A stretch of DNA of 20,510 nucleotides from an uncultured Eubacteriaceae bacterium (GCA_937880125.1 CALFLU010000052.1:1-20510), one strand, 5' to 3'; positions 7,498 through 15,451 are shown, numbered from the stretch's first letter. The notes: generated by a model not told the origin, from the sequence alone. Translations and numbers: made by a program.

Positions 7498-8940
7498 ATG
7501 TCTAAGGAAAAACAGCAAAACATCGAAGCCATCACCAATATGGAGGAAGATTTTGCAAAATGGTACACAGATGTCATTATGAAAGCCGAACTTGCGGATT
7601 ATTCGCCGATTAAAGGCTTTATGGTGATTCGCCCCTATGGCTTTGCCATTTGGGAAAATATCAAAAATGCCTATGATAAGCGATTTAAGGAAACCGGCCA
7701 TGAAAATATGTATTTTCCGCTGCTGATTCCCGAAAGCCTTTTAAAAAAAGAAGCGGAGCACGTGGAAGGTTTTGCTCCTGAGGTGGCATGGGTCACCCAT
7801 GGCGGCGACAACGAACTCACAGAGCGATACTGTGTTCGCCCCACATCCGAGACCATCATTTGCAGTATGTATGCCAAATGGCTGCATACCTGGCGCCAGC
7901 TTCCCTTTTTATATAACCAATGGTGCAACGTGGTTCGTTGGGAAAAAACAACCCGTCCTTTCCTGCGCACCTCCGAATTTTTGTGGCAAGAGGGTCATAC
8001 GCTGCACGAAACAGAACCGGAGGCACAGGCCGAAACCATGCAAATGTTGGAAATCTACCGCCAAGTAGCCGAAGAATATCTGGCCGTTCCCATGGTGGTG
8101 GGTCAAAAAAGCGAGAAAGAAAAATTTGCAGGCGCACACGCCACCTACACCATGGAGGCGCTGATGCACGACGGTCAAGCGCTGCAATCAGGCACGAGCC
8201 ACAATCTGGGTCAGCATTTTACAAAAGCCTTTGATATTATGTATACCAACCGTCAAGGAGAACGTGAGCACCCCTATCACACTTCCTGGGGCATTTCCAC
8301 CCGCCTCATCGGTGCTGTTATTATGGTGCACGGAGACAACAGCGGCCTGATGTTGCCGCCGAAAATCGCGCCGATTCAAGTCGTCATTGTCCCCATTGCG
8401 CAACACAAAGAAGGTGTTTTGGATCACGCCTATGCGCTCAAAGACACCCTGGGCGAACTTCGGGTAAAAATCGACGATTCGGACGCCTATTCACCGGGCT
8501 GGAAGTTTAGCCAATGGGAGATGAAGGGCGTTCCTTTGCGCATTGAAATCGGCCCCAAAGATATTCAGAACGAAAAATGCGTATTCGTACGACGCGACAC
8601 AGGCGAAAAATTTGATGTTTTGCTCAAGGACGTGGCGCAAACCGCCCGTGAGATGCTCGAAGAGATTCAAAAAAACATGCTTGTGCGCGCTACAAAAATG
8701 AGAGATGAAAAAACACAAGTTGCCCACAGCATCGATGAAACCATCGAAAAATTGAAAGCTAACCCGGGCTTTATCAAGGCCATGTGGTGCGGCAGCAGAG
8801 AATGCGAAGACAAGCTCAAAGAACTTACGGGTACCAGTATTCGCTGTATCCCCTTTGAACAAGAAAATATCGGCAGCGACCAATGCATTTGCTGCGGCCA
8901 AAGCCCTTCGCAAATGGTCTATCTGGCAAGGGCCTACTAA
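7498..8940 (+). CDS. proS: Prolyl-tRNA synthetase, type 3 (archaeal/eukaryote-like)
   Basis: This class II synthetase charges tRNA-Pro with proline. At 480 residues it is the short type that lacks the editing insertion of the typical bacterial enzyme. RPTSE lies at residues 114-118, class II motif 2 at about 147-167 (RWEKTTRPFLRTSEF), and motif 3 at about 265-280 (GISTRLIGAVIMVHGD). An anticodon-binding domain starts near residue 292 (APIQVVIVPI). The C-terminal domain carries Cys431, Cys436, Cys450, Cys463, Cys465 and Cys466, consistent with the zinc site of this type. The ATG follows AGGGAGA. The gene ends at a bidirectional terminator shared with the convergent corA-like gene. No second proS is in view. 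Confidence 0.97.
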   Translation: MSKEKQQNIEAITNMEEDFAKWYTDVIMKAELADYSPIKGFMVIRPYGFAIWENIKNAYDKRFKETGHENMYFPLLIPESLLKKEAEHVEGFAPEVAWVTHGGDNELTERYCVRPTSETIICSMYAKWLHTWRQLPFLYNQWCNVVRWEKTTRPFLRTSEFLWQEGHTLHETEPEAQAETMQMLEIYRQVAEEYLAVPMVVGQKSEKEKFAGAHATYTMEALMHDGQALQSGTSHNLGQHFTKAFDIMYTNRQGEREHPYHTSWGISTRLIGAVIMVHGDNSGLMLPPKIAPIQVVIVPIAQHKEGVLDHAYALKDTLGELRVKIDDSDAYSPGWKFSQWEMKGVPLRIEIGPKDIQNEKCVFVRRDTGEKFDVLLKDVAQTAREMLEEIQKNMLVRATKMRDEKTQVAHSIDETIEKLKANPGFIKAMWCGSRECEDKLKELTGTSIRCIPFEQENIGSDQCICCGQSPSQMVYLARAY

Positions 8941-8960
8941 AAAATCACTATTTCGATACA

Positions 8961-8990
8961 AAAAAAGAAGCGCAAGCGCTTCTTTTTATT
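8961..8990. terminator. Bidirectional terminator between proS and the corA-like gene
   Basis: An 11-bp stem (AAAAAGAAGCG paired with CGCTTCTTTTT) closes a four-base CAAG loop. It has A-rich sequence on the left and T-rich sequence on the right, so it can terminate transcripts from both sides, as expected between convergent genes. Confidence 0.9.
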
Positions 8991-9004
8991 TTTTTACTAT
9001 ATTG

Positions 9005-9937
9005 TCATAACATATTTTTTCGTATCATGATTACCGCACTGCCCAAGGCAATGAGCACCGCAATGCCTATGACAATGACAAATCCGAAAGGATTATTGCC
9101 AAATGGCACCCCGACATTCATACCCCAAAGGCTGGCAATAAGGGTGGGTATTGATAAAATAATCGTAATAGAGGTCAAAAGTTTCATGACAATGTTGAGA
9201 TTATTGGAGATAACCGAAGCAAAGGCGTCCATGGTTCCGCTTAAGATATCTCGATAAATATTACACATTTCAATGGCCTGTTTGTTTTCTATAATAACAT
9301 CTTCCAACAATTCCATGTCGTCAGGATATTTTTTGACAAAGGACATGCGCATCAGCTTTTCCATCACCACTTCGTTGGATTTCAATGACGTCGCAAAATA
9401 CACCAAGCTTTTTTCCAACTTCAACATCTGAATCAATTCTTGGTTTTTCAAAGATTTATGCAATTCTTGTTCCACCGTGGTACTCATTTTGTCGATTTGT
9501 TTCAGGTACGACAAAAACAGTGTGGAATTGCGATATAAAATCTGCAATAACATGCGATTTCTCTTTTTCGTGGAAAATTTTCCCATGCGAAAATCGTAAA
9601 AATATTTCAACACCGGCACATCTTTCAAAGAGATGGTAATAATGTTGTTTTCCGTCAGCGCCACACCGACCGGTATGGTGCTGTACATATGCCCGTCGCC
9701 GGCTGATTCCACAATGGGCGTGTCTACAATCATCATGGTATGCCCGTCTTCGACTTCTAATCTGGCGCGTTCTTCTTCGTCCAAGGATGCTCTGAGAAAG
9801 TCGATGTCAATATTTAACGAATCATGCAAAAGCTGCACTTCTTCCACCGTAGGCTTCACCAAATGCACCCAGCTGTCCGGTAAAATCGTTTCACTTTTCA
9901 GCAATTTATTATCTTCTGTGTAATAAATGGAAATCAT
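9005..9937 (-). CDS. corA: CorA-family divalent metal ion transporter
   Basis: CorA proteins form pentameric channels for magnesium or other divalent cations. The 310 residues have a large N-terminal cytoplasmic domain with long charged helices (about 120-245), a first membrane helix (about 250-270), the signature GMN at residues 272-274 (SLWGMNVGVPF), and a second membrane helix (about 284-305) ending in RKNML. The start at 9937 has a strong AAAGGAGG site. It belongs to the divergent branch common in Firmicutes, so the transported ion (magnesium, cobalt, zinc or other) is not certain. It is monocistronic, with its own promoter, and diverges from the ylxM-ffh operon. No M-box riboswitch was recognised in the short leader. 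Confidence 0.92.
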   Translation of the reverse strand: MISIYYTEDNKLLKSETILPDSWVHLVKPTVEEVQLLHDSLNIDIDFLRASLDEEERARLEVEDGHTMMIVDTPIVESAGDGHMYSTIPVGVALTENNIITISLKDVPVLKYFYDFRMGKFSTKKRNRMLLQILYRNSTLFLSYLKQIDKMSTTVEQELHKSLKNQELIQMLKLEKSLVYFATSLKSNEVVMEKLMRMSFVKKYPDDMELLEDVIIENKQAIEMCNIYRDILSGTMDAFASVISNNLNIVMKLLTSITIILSIPTLIASLWGMNVGVPFGNNPFGFVIVIGIAVLIALGSAVIMIRKNML

Positions 9938-9983
9938 TGGTAAATACCTCCTTTTGAAGATTCTTCTTGCTTGCAGCTACTTG

Positions 9984-10012
9984 ATTTTAACATATCTGAT
10001 AAATGATATCAA
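9984..10012 (-). promoter_or_regulatory. Promoter for the corA-like gene
   Basis: On the minus strand TTGATA (10007-10012) and TAAAAT (9984-9989) are 17 bases apart, and TG one base before the -10 makes it an extended type. Confidence 0.55.
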
Positions 10013-10040
10013 ACAGTTAAATTTTATTTTATACAAACCA

Positions 10041-10069
10041 TTGACAAACACACCTATCTTTTGTAAAAT
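10041..10069 (+). promoter_or_regulatory. Promoter of the ylxM-ffh-rplS operon
   Basis: A consensus TTGACA (10041-10046) is followed after 17 bases by TAAAAT (10064-10069), 59 bases before the ylxM start. It is the best -35 box seen in the window. Confidence 0.7.
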
Positions 10070-10078
10070 AAGTCCGCT

Positions 10079-10116
10079 GTAAAGTTTTTTTACTTTATAA
10101 AGCTTTTTCGCTTTAC
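10079..10116 (+). repeat. Two tandem 18-bp hairpin units in the ylxM leader
   Basis: TAAAGTTTTTTTACTTTA (10080-10097) is followed without a gap by TAAAGCTTTTTCGCTTTA (10098-10115). Each unit is itself an inverted repeat with six-base arms. GTAAAG at 10079-10084 can also pair with CTTTAC at 10111-10116, giving an alternative fold. The element lies between the promoter and the ylxM ribosome binding site. Its effect is unknown. Confidence 0.6.
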
Positions 10117-10128
10117 ACTGAGGTTGTT

Positions 10129-10476
10129 ATGAAAGAATTGATGCATATTTCCATGTTGATGGATTATTATGACTATTTTCTCACAGACAAACAGCGCGAA
10201 ATGATGAACCTCTACTACGAGGAAGATTATTCTTTGGGCGAAATAGCCGCCATGCACAACATCTCGCGTCAGGGCGCCTATGATAGCATCAAAAAAGGCG
10301 AAGCTATTTTGCATAAATACGAGCAACATCTGGGACTTGTAAAAAAACAAAAAGAGTTGGATAAAAAAATAAACGAAATTCAAAAAAACCTCACTCAGCT
10401 CTCGGTCTCCACAGAGCAACAATCGATTTTAGCAACCATTACCAAACTTTTGGGTGAGCTGAATGAACTTTCATAA
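10129..10476 (+). CDS. ylxM: YlxM-family SRP-associated DNA-binding-like protein
   Basis: The 115-residue protein has a sigma-70 region 4-like helix-turn-helix at about 18-65: LTDKQREMMNLYYEEDYSLG, then EIAAMHNISRQGAYDSIKKGE. A charged coiled coil follows (about 70-110). YlxM is encoded directly before ffh in many Firmicutes and in streptococci was shown to interact with SRP components; in vivo it modulates the SRP pathway. GAGGT precedes the ATG. ffh starts 14 bases downstream, so the two are cotranscribed. The tandem hairpins sit just upstream. Confidence 0.94.
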   Translation: MKELMHISMLMDYYDYFLTDKQREMMNLYYEEDYSLGEIAAMHNISRQGAYDSIKKGEAILHKYEQHLGLVKKQKELDKKINEIQKNLTQLSVSTEQQSILATITKLLGELNELS

Positions 10477-10490
10477 ATCAGGAGTTTTTC

Positions 10491-11807
10491 ATGTTTGATA
10501 ACCTTAGCGGCAAATTGCAGGATGCTTTTGCCAAACTGAAAAAAAAGGGTAAATTGACCGAAGCGGATATCAAAACAGCCGGCAGAGAAATCAAATTGGC
10601 TTTGTTGGAAGCCGATGTCAACTACAAAGTCGTCAAAGACTTCGTAGACAAACTTTCTGCGCGCGCATTGGGCGACGAAGTCATGAAAAGCCTGACGCCT
10701 TCTCAGCAATACATCAAAATTGTTCGAGACGAAATGACGCAAATTCTTTCAGGTCAAGACAACAAACTGAAATTAAACAACAAAGGGCTCAGCGTCATTC
10801 TTCTGGCGGGCATACAAGGCAGCGGCAAAACAACCACTGCAGCCAAATTGGCACAGCTTTTGAAAAAGCAAAACAAGAAGGTGCTTTTGGCCGCTTGCGA
10901 CACCTACCGACCCGCTGCTGTGACACAATTGCAAACCTTGGGAAAACAAATTGATATCCCTGTTTTTTATATCCCCGAAAAACCCGAAGACATTGCCCTT
11001 GGTGCTTTGCGCCAGGCAAAAGATCAATTGCTGGACATATTAATTATCGACACCGCCGGCCGCATGAGCATTGACGAAGAAATGATGGCCGAAATCAGCC
11101 GAATTGCTGCAGCCACCGAACCGGTTGAAGTTCTTTTGTGCATTGATGCCATGACCGGTCAAGATGCCCTAAACACGGCAACCGCTTTCGACGAAACACT
11201 GCAACTGAGCGGCATTGTTATGACAAAACTGGACAGCGACACCAGAGGCGGTGCTGCTCTATCGGTGACCCATGTAACGCAAAAACCCATCAAATTTTGT
11301 GGTGTCGGCGAAAAAATATCCGACTTTGAAGAGTTTAACGCCGAGCGTTTGGTAGGTCGCATATTGGGCATGGGCGATATTTTGGGATTAATCGAAAAAG
11401 CGGAAGTGGCATATGATGAACAAACCGCTTTGGAACTCAGCCAAAAATTGGCAAAGAACGCCTTTACTCTGGAAGACTTTTTAGAGCAAATGGAGCAAAT
11501 GCAACAAATGGGCGGCATCGAAGAAGTGCTCAAAATGTTGCCTGCGGGCAAACAGCTCAAAGGCGTGAAAATTGATGAAAAAGAACTGTTGCATCAGCGC
11601 GCGATTATTCAATCCATGACGAAAAAAGAACGCACCAATCCCGCACTGCTCAACGCCTCTCGGCGCAGGCGCATTGCCCTGGGCAGCGGCACACAAGTCA
11701 GCGATGTCAATCGACTCATCAACGGCTACGAACAAAGCAAAAAACTCATGAAACAATTTTCAACCAAATCAGGCAAAAGAGGAAAAATGAATTTTCCTTT
11801 TATGTGA
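10491..11807 (+). CDS. ffh: Signal recognition particle protein Ffh (SRP54)
   Basis: Ffh is the GTPase that, with 4.5S/6S RNA, brings ribosomes making membrane and exported proteins to FtsY at the membrane. The 438 residues show an N domain (about 1-90), the P-loop GIQGSGKTT (107-115), the SRP-specific DTYRPAA (137-143), DTAGR (187-191), TKLDSDTRGG, and GVGEKISDFEEF at the end of the G domain. The M domain starts near 300, with a methionine- and glutamine-rich segment (FLEQMEQMQQMGG), the RNA-binding SMTKKER and SRRRRIALGSGTQVSDVNRL. Length and order are normal. It is followed by rpsP at a 36-base gap, in the standard Firmicutes order. Confidence 0.98.
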   Translation: MFDNLSGKLQDAFAKLKKKGKLTEADIKTAGREIKLALLEADVNYKVVKDFVDKLSARALGDEVMKSLTPSQQYIKIVRDEMTQILSGQDNKLKLNNKGLSVILLAGIQGSGKTTTAAKLAQLLKKQNKKVLLAACDTYRPAAVTQLQTLGKQIDIPVFYIPEKPEDIALGALRQAKDQLLDILIIDTAGRMSIDEEMMAEISRIAAATEPVEVLLCIDAMTGQDALNTATAFDETLQLSGIVMTKLDSDTRGGAALSVTHVTQKPIKFCGVGEKISDFEEFNAERLVGRILGMGDILGLIEKAEVAYDEQTALELSQKLAKNAFTLEDFLEQMEQMQQMGGIEEVLKMLPAGKQLKGVKIDEKELLHQRAIIQSMTKKERTNPALLNASRRRRIALGSGTQVSDVNRLINGYEQSKKLMKQFSTKSGKRGKMNFPFM

Positions 11808-11843
11808 TAAATCCTTTTACACCAATGCAGAGGAGGTGAAACA

Positions 11844-12086
11844 ATGGCAGTAAAAATCAGACTGAAACGAATGGGCGCAAAGAAAAAACCCTATTACAGA
11901 ATAGTAGTGGCAGATGCCAGAGCTCCCAGAGACGGCAGAAACATCGAAGAAATCGGTTTTTATAAACCGGTAGGCGAAAAAGATTTGAGCATCGATAAAG
12001 AAAAGGCATTAAAGTGGCTCAATTACGGCGCACAACCCACAGAAACCGTCAAGGCACTGTTAAAAAAAGAAGGCATTATTTCATAG
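11844..12086 (+). CDS. rpsP: 30S ribosomal protein S16
   Basis: An 80-residue protein with the S16 signatures MAVKIRLKRMGAKKKPYYRIVVAD at the start, RDGRNIEEIGFY, and the helix KALKWLNYGAQPTETVKALLKKEGI. S16 is needed for assembly of the 5' and central domains of 16S rRNA. A strong GAGGAGGTG site lies five bases before the ATG. It sits in the usual ffh-rpsP-khpA-rimM-trmD-rplS order. Confidence 0.98.
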   Translation: MAVKIRLKRMGAKKKPYYRIVVADARAPRDGRNIEEIGFYKPVGEKDLSIDKEKALKWLNYGAQPTETVKALLKKEGIIS

Positions 12087-12101
12087 AAATGCGAGGGAAT
12101 T

Positions 12102-12332
12102 ATGAAAGAAATTGTTATAACCATTGCACAGGCTTTGGTCGAATATCCCGATGAAGTAAACGTGACGCAGCGTGAAGAAAACGGCACCGTTATTTTAGAG
12201 CTTCGTGTGGCTGAGTCGGATATGGGCAAAGTAATCGGCAAACAAGGCCGCGTTGCCCAGGCAATACGCACCGTGCTCAAAGCCGCCGCTATGAAAGAAG
12301 ACTGCCGCGTCATGCTTGAAATTGTGGGCTGA
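12102..12332 (+). CDS. khpA: KH-domain RNA-binding protein KhpA (YlqC)
   Basis: A 76-residue single KH domain with the GxxG loop IGKQGRVAQAIRTVLKAAA near residues 44-62. KhpA forms a complex with KhpB/Jag in Gram-positive bacteria and binds RNAs, affecting cell elongation. GAGGG precedes the ATG. The stop TGA shares its last base with the ATG of rimM, so translation of the two is probably coupled. Confidence 0.95.
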   Translation: MKEIVITIAQALVEYPDEVNVTQREENGTVILELRVAESDMGKVIGKQGRVAQAIRTVLKAAAMKEDCRVMLEIVG

Positions 12333-12850
12333 TGAACAAGCACCTGTCGAATTATTTCGAAATCGGCAAAATTGTCTCGGCACACGGCATCAAAGGATAT
12401 GTAAAAGTCTATCCGCTGACAGACGATGCCGATCGATTCTTTGAATTAAAAAGCATTTTGTTAGACCCTGAACGTGCAGATTCGGCTCTGCACATTGACA
12501 ACGTTGAAAACATGTCCAACAACACCTTGCTCATCAAATTCAAAGAGGTCAAAGATCGCAACGAAGCCGAGGCATTAAAGGGACGCTTTGTTTACATCGA
12601 GCGCGCACAAGCTGCGCCACTTGGCGACAACGAATATTATCTGGGTGATTTAGTCGGATTGAATGTCTGTGACACCAACGGTGTCTTGATAGGCAAGCTT
12701 GCCGAAATCATACAAACAGGCGCTGTGGACGTTTTTTACATACGGGGAGAAAAAAGTTATATGCTGCCCGCACTGCAAAAAAACATTACACCGCTCCTTG
12801 ACCAAGGCATGATTCAAGTAGATTTGACCAACGGAGTAGAATGTGATTAA
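12332..12850 (+). CDS. rimM: 16S rRNA processing/maturation factor RimM
   Basis: RimM binds S19 and helps mature the head of the 30S subunit. The 172 residues show the N-terminal beta-barrel start FEIGKIVSAHGIKGYVKVYPLTD, a central KEVKDRNEAEALKGRFVYIER, and the PRC-barrel part YYLGDLVGLNV, then GKLAEIIQTGAVDVFYI and the C-terminal MLPALQKNIT. It overlaps khpA by one base and trmD by eight bases. Confidence 0.96.
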   Translation: MNKHLSNYFEIGKIVSAHGIKGYVKVYPLTDDADRFFELKSILLDPERADSALHIDNVENMSNNTLLIKFKEVKDRNEAEALKGRFVYIERAQAAPLGDNEYYLGDLVGLNVCDTNGVLIGKLAEIIQTGAVDVFYIRGEKSYMLPALQKNITPLLDQGMIQVDLTNGVECD

Positions 12851-13538
12851 GTTTGTGTGTGTAGGGTTGTTCAACGAATTAATTGATGCTTATCAAAACT
12901 ACAGCATCGTGCCGCGTGCGGCGCAAAAGGATGTTGTCAGCATTGATTTTGTCAATATTCGCGCCTATACAAAAGACAAGCACAAAAACACCGATGACTA
13001 CCCTTATGGCGGCGGCGCCGGAATGGGAATGACACCTCAGCCGGTCTATGACGCCGTGCAAGCCGCAAAACAACGCGCCGACGGTCCCGTTGTCTACCTT
13101 TCCCCCATCGGAAAAAAGTTAGACAACAACTTGGCCAAAGAATACAGCGCACACAAAAGCATGATTTTGCTTTGCGGACACTATGAGGGCATCGACCAGC
13201 GGGCATTGGATTTGGTGGTAGACGAATATGTCTCCGTGGGAGATTATATTTTGACCGGCGGCGAGATTGCCGCAATGGTGCTCATGGACAGCATATTGCG
13301 ATACCACAGCGGATTTTTGGGCAATGCACAAAGCAGTTTTGAAGAAAGTTTCGAAAACGGACTGCTTGAATATCCGCAATACACACGCCCCGAAATCTTT
13401 GAAGGCAAACGTGTTCCTGAGGTGTTGCTCAGCGGTCACCACGAAAAAATCAAAGAGTTTCGCCACAACAGCTCCCTGGAACTCACCCAAAAATACAGAC
13501 CCGACTTATATGAGAGTTATCAAAACAAACATCGATAA
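12843..13538 (+). CDS. trmD: tRNA (guanine-N1)-methyltransferase TrmD
   Basis: TrmD makes m1G37 in tRNAs and so prevents frameshifting. The 231 residues start with GTG, inside the last codons of rimM. They include DYPYGGGAGMGMTPQPVYDAV and the deep-trefoil-knot S-adenosylmethionine site, seen as LLCGHYEGIDQR and VSVGDYILTGGEIAAMVLMD. The C-terminal domain has the usual YPQYTRPEIFEGKRVPEVLLSGHH and FR. The common N-terminal LFPE motif reads LFNE here, a small deviation. Overlap with rimM suggests translational coupling. Confidence 0.97.
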   Translation: MIKFVCVGLFNELIDAYQNYSIVPRAAQKDVVSIDFVNIRAYTKDKHKNTDDYPYGGGAGMGMTPQPVYDAVQAAKQRADGPVVYLSPIGKKLDNNLAKEYSAHKSMILLCGHYEGIDQRALDLVVDEYVSVGDYILTGGEIAAMVLMDSILRYHSGFLGNAQSSFEESFENGLLEYPQYTRPEIFEGKRVPEVLLSGHHEKIKEFRHNSSLELTQKYRPDLYESYQNKHR

Positions 13539-13560
13539 AAATTATTCAACCATTACAGAA

Positions 13561-13567
13561 AAGGAGG
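13561..13567 (+). promoter_or_regulatory. Ribosome binding site that fixes the rplS start
   Basis: AAGGAGG lies eight bases before the ATG at 13576. The frame stays open far upstream through trmD, but no upstream codon has a comparable site or matches L19. Confidence 0.8.
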
Positions 13568-13575
13568 TAGCAGTG

Positions 13576-13938
13576 ATGAATCTTATAGAAGCTATCCAAA
13601 GCGAATATTTAAAAGAATCCGTTCCTTCATTTAATGTAGGCGATACGGTTAAAGTGCATGTAAAAGTTGTCGAAGGAAAAAGAGAGCGTATTCAGATTTT
13701 TGAAGGCATTGTCATCAAAAAACAAAACGGTCAAATCGGCGAAACATTCACGGTAAGAAAAATTTCATACGGCGTAGGCGTTGAGCGAACCTTTCCCATT
13801 CATTCACCCATCGTTGACAAAGTTGAAGTTTCCAAACACGGAAAAGTGCGCAGAGCAAAACTTTACTACTTAAGAGACAGAGTCGGCAAGTCGGCAAAAG
13901 TCAAAGAAAGAAGATTAGAAACCAAAGCAACGAAATAA
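13576..13938 (+). CDS. rplS: 50S ribosomal protein L19
   Basis: The 120-residue protein starts MNLIEAIQSEYLKE and shows the L19 core: FNVGDTVKVHVKVVEGKRER, IQIFEGIVIKKQNGQIGETF, TVRKISYGVGVERTFPIHSP and RRAKLYYLRDRVGKSAKVKE. L19 lies at the interface of the ribosomal subunits. The preceding GTG is in frame and also possible as a start, but the ATG fits family starts and the AAGGAGG site. It is the last gene of the operon; its stop codon is inside the terminator stem. Confidence 0.97.
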   Translation: MNLIEAIQSEYLKESVPSFNVGDTVKVHVKVVEGKRERIQIFEGIVIKKQNGQIGETFTVRKISYGVGVERTFPIHSPIVDKVEVSKHGKVRRAKLYYLRDRVGKSAKVKERRLETKATK

Positions 13939-13965
13939 AATCAGCATCGCTGATTTTATTTTTTT
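13933..13965 (+). terminator. Rho-independent terminator ending the ylxM-rplS operon
   Basis: A perfect 13-bp stem (13933-13945 with 13949-13961) closes an ATC loop and runs into a tract of seven T. The stem includes the rplS stop codon. Its core AATCAGC/GCTGATT is the same as in the terminator at 5295-5319. Confidence 0.92.
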
Positions 13966-13976
13966 ATGAAGAATCA

Positions 13977-14006
13977 TTAGTAAAAGAGTAAAACTTGTAG
14001 TATAGT
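13977..14006 (+). promoter_or_regulatory. Weak candidate promoter for lepB
   Basis: TTAGTA (13977-13982) and TATAGT (14001-14006) are 18 bases apart, downstream of the rplS terminator and 66 bases before lepB. A promoter is expected here because of the terminator, but the match is weak. Confidence 0.35.
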
Positions 14007-14071
14007 ATTAACAAGACTGACCAAGAAACTTTGCTTGCCCACACAGCGCAAGCAACGACAGAAAGGCGCTT

Positions 14072-14611
14072 ATGAACCAGGAAAAAAGAAAAAAATCGGT
14101 TTTCGTCGAATGGACCCAGGCCATTGTCGTCACACTGATTATTGCCATTATCCTCCGCTCTTTTGTATTTTTGTTTGCCCGCGTAGAAGGCATCAGCATG
14201 CTCGATACCTTGCGCGAAGGCGACAGATTGGTCGTGAGCAAAATTTCTTATACTTTTTCCGAACCTGACTATGGCGATATCGTCATTATCAATATCTCTT
14301 CCGATGCCGAATATGTCAAACGCATCATCGGCAAAGGCGGAGACAGTATCAAAATCGAAAACAATGTTGTCTACAAAAACGGCACTGCGCTCAATGAGCC
14401 TTATCTTCAAAAGAATTTGACCTATGACGACTTTGCGGAAGTTGTTGTCCCCGAAGGCTATTATTTTGTATTGGGCGATAATCGTCCCCGCAGCAAAGAC
14501 AGTCGCTATCCCTCTGTGGGCTTTATTGCAGAAAAAAATATCGACGGCAAAGTCATTTTTCGCATTTGGCCGCTGAGTGATTTTAACTCGCCCTACAATA
14601 CAGGAGATTAG
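14072..14611 (+). CDS. lepB: Signal peptidase I (type S26)
   Basis: This membrane peptidase removes signal peptides from exported proteins. The 179 residues have a short basic N-terminus, one membrane helix (about 13-36), then the catalytic Ser42 in GISMLDTL, the catalytic Lys83 in YVKRIIGKGGD, and the GDNR box (135-138, FVLGDNRPRSKDSR). The normal serine motif is SMxPTL; here the proline is replaced by Asp45. All catalytic residues are present. AAAGG precedes the ATG at five bases. rbgA starts three bases after the stop, so they are cotranscribed. Placement of lepB between rplS and rbgA is seen in other Clostridia. Confidence 0.96.
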   Translation: MNQEKRKKSVFVEWTQAIVVTLIIAIILRSFVFLFARVEGISMLDTLREGDRLVVSKISYTFSEPDYGDIVIINISSDAEYVKRIIGKGGDSIKIENNVVYKNGTALNEPYLQKNLTYDDFAEVVVPEGYYFVLGDNRPRSKDSRYPSVGFIAEKNIDGKVIFRIWPLSDFNSPYNTGD

Positions 14612-14614
14612 GCT

Positions 14615-15451
14615 ATGCAAATACAATGGTTTCCCGGCCACATGGCCAAGGCCATGCGGCTTATTAAAGAACAACTCAAACAAGTGGACGCTGTGCTGGA
14701 AGTTTGTGATGCACGTGCTCCCTTGTCCACAAGAAACAACGAGCTTTCGGATTTGCTGGGCGAAAAAAAACGTATCGTTGCCTATAACAAATCTTCCTTG
14801 GCAGATGATAGCGCCACGGCAAAATGGACGGAGCATTTCAATCGATTGGCCGAACCTTTTGTGTTTTGCGACGCCATGACCCACCAGGGAATTAAAAATC
14901 TTTTAACGCTCTTAACACAAAAAAAACTGATCGTCAAACGCTACAACCGCCCTGCGCGAATTATGGTACTCGGCTTTCCCAATGTAGGAAAATCGATGCT
15001 GATTAATACCCTCACACGCTCCTCAGGTGCGAAAACAGAAAACCGCCCCGGCGTGACAAGGGGCAATCAATGGATACGCCTCAGCGAACAGGTGCATATG
15101 ATGGATACGCCCGGGATATTGGTTCCGAAAATTCATCATTATGAAGACGCCTTTGTTCTTGCCGCATTGGGCAGTGTCAAAGAAACCGTTTTTGATAAAT
15201 ATGCTGTTTGCCTGCAAATTTTAGATTTTCTCAAACGTCGCTATCCCGCTTTACTCCAATCTCGCTATAAATTAACCGATGACATACCCTCCGACGAAGA
15301 GACGTTATTGACAGAAATCGCTCGCAAAAGAGGGCTGTTGATCAAAGGCGGCGAAGTCGATGTTGAGCGGGCAACCAACATGATTTTCGATGAATTCAAA
15401 AACGGAAAAATAGGCAAAATCACTCTGCAACTGCCCCCTATTAAGCTATAA
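14615..15451 (+). CDS. rbgA: Ribosome biogenesis GTPase RbgA (YlqF), circularly permuted
   Basis: RbgA acts late in 50S assembly. The 278 residues begin with the family start IQWFPGHMAKAMR and follow the permuted order G4-G5-G1-G2-G3: NKSSLAD (58-64), FCDA (84-87), G1 GFPNVGKS (120-127), PGVTRG (145-150) and DTPG (164-167). A helical C-terminal domain follows (about 175-278). The base-recognition NKxD motif reads NKSS, so the usual Asp is Ser61; the codons are AAC AAA TCT TCC. Other motifs are intact. It overlaps nothing; rnhB-yraN starts 12 bases downstream. Confidence 0.95.
   Translation: MQIQWFPGHMAKAMRLIKEQLKQVDAVLEVCDARAPLSTRNNELSDLLGEKKRIVAYNKSSLADDSATAKWTEHFNRLAEPFVFCDAMTHQGIKNLLTLLTQKKLIVKRYNRPARIMVLGFPNVGKSMLINTLTRSSGAKTENRPGVTRGNQWIRLSEQVHMMDTPGILVPKIHHYEDAFVLAALGSVKETVFDKYAVCLQILDFLKRRYPALLQSRYKLTDDIPSDEETLLTEIARKRGLLIKGGEVDVERATNMIFDEFKNGKIGKITLQLPPIKL

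Noticed and set aside
9938..9983. Magnesium riboswitch (M-box) before the corA-like gene
   Set aside because: The leader from the likely promoter to the start is too short and shows no recognisable M-box structure.
13267..13575. Long N-terminal extension of L19 through trmD
   Set aside because: The upstream part is trmD in another frame; AAGGAGG and family length place the L19 start at 13576.
5295..13965. Shared AATCAGC/GCTGATT hairpin core at 5295 and 13939 as a dispersed repeat family
   Set aside because: Both are ordinary terminators with T tracts; two short similar stems are not enough to claim a mobile repeat.
13964..14884. 306-codon minus-strand frame opposite lepB and rbgA
   Set aside because: The opposite strand carries two unmistakable conserved genes; this frame resembles no family and has no ribosome binding site.
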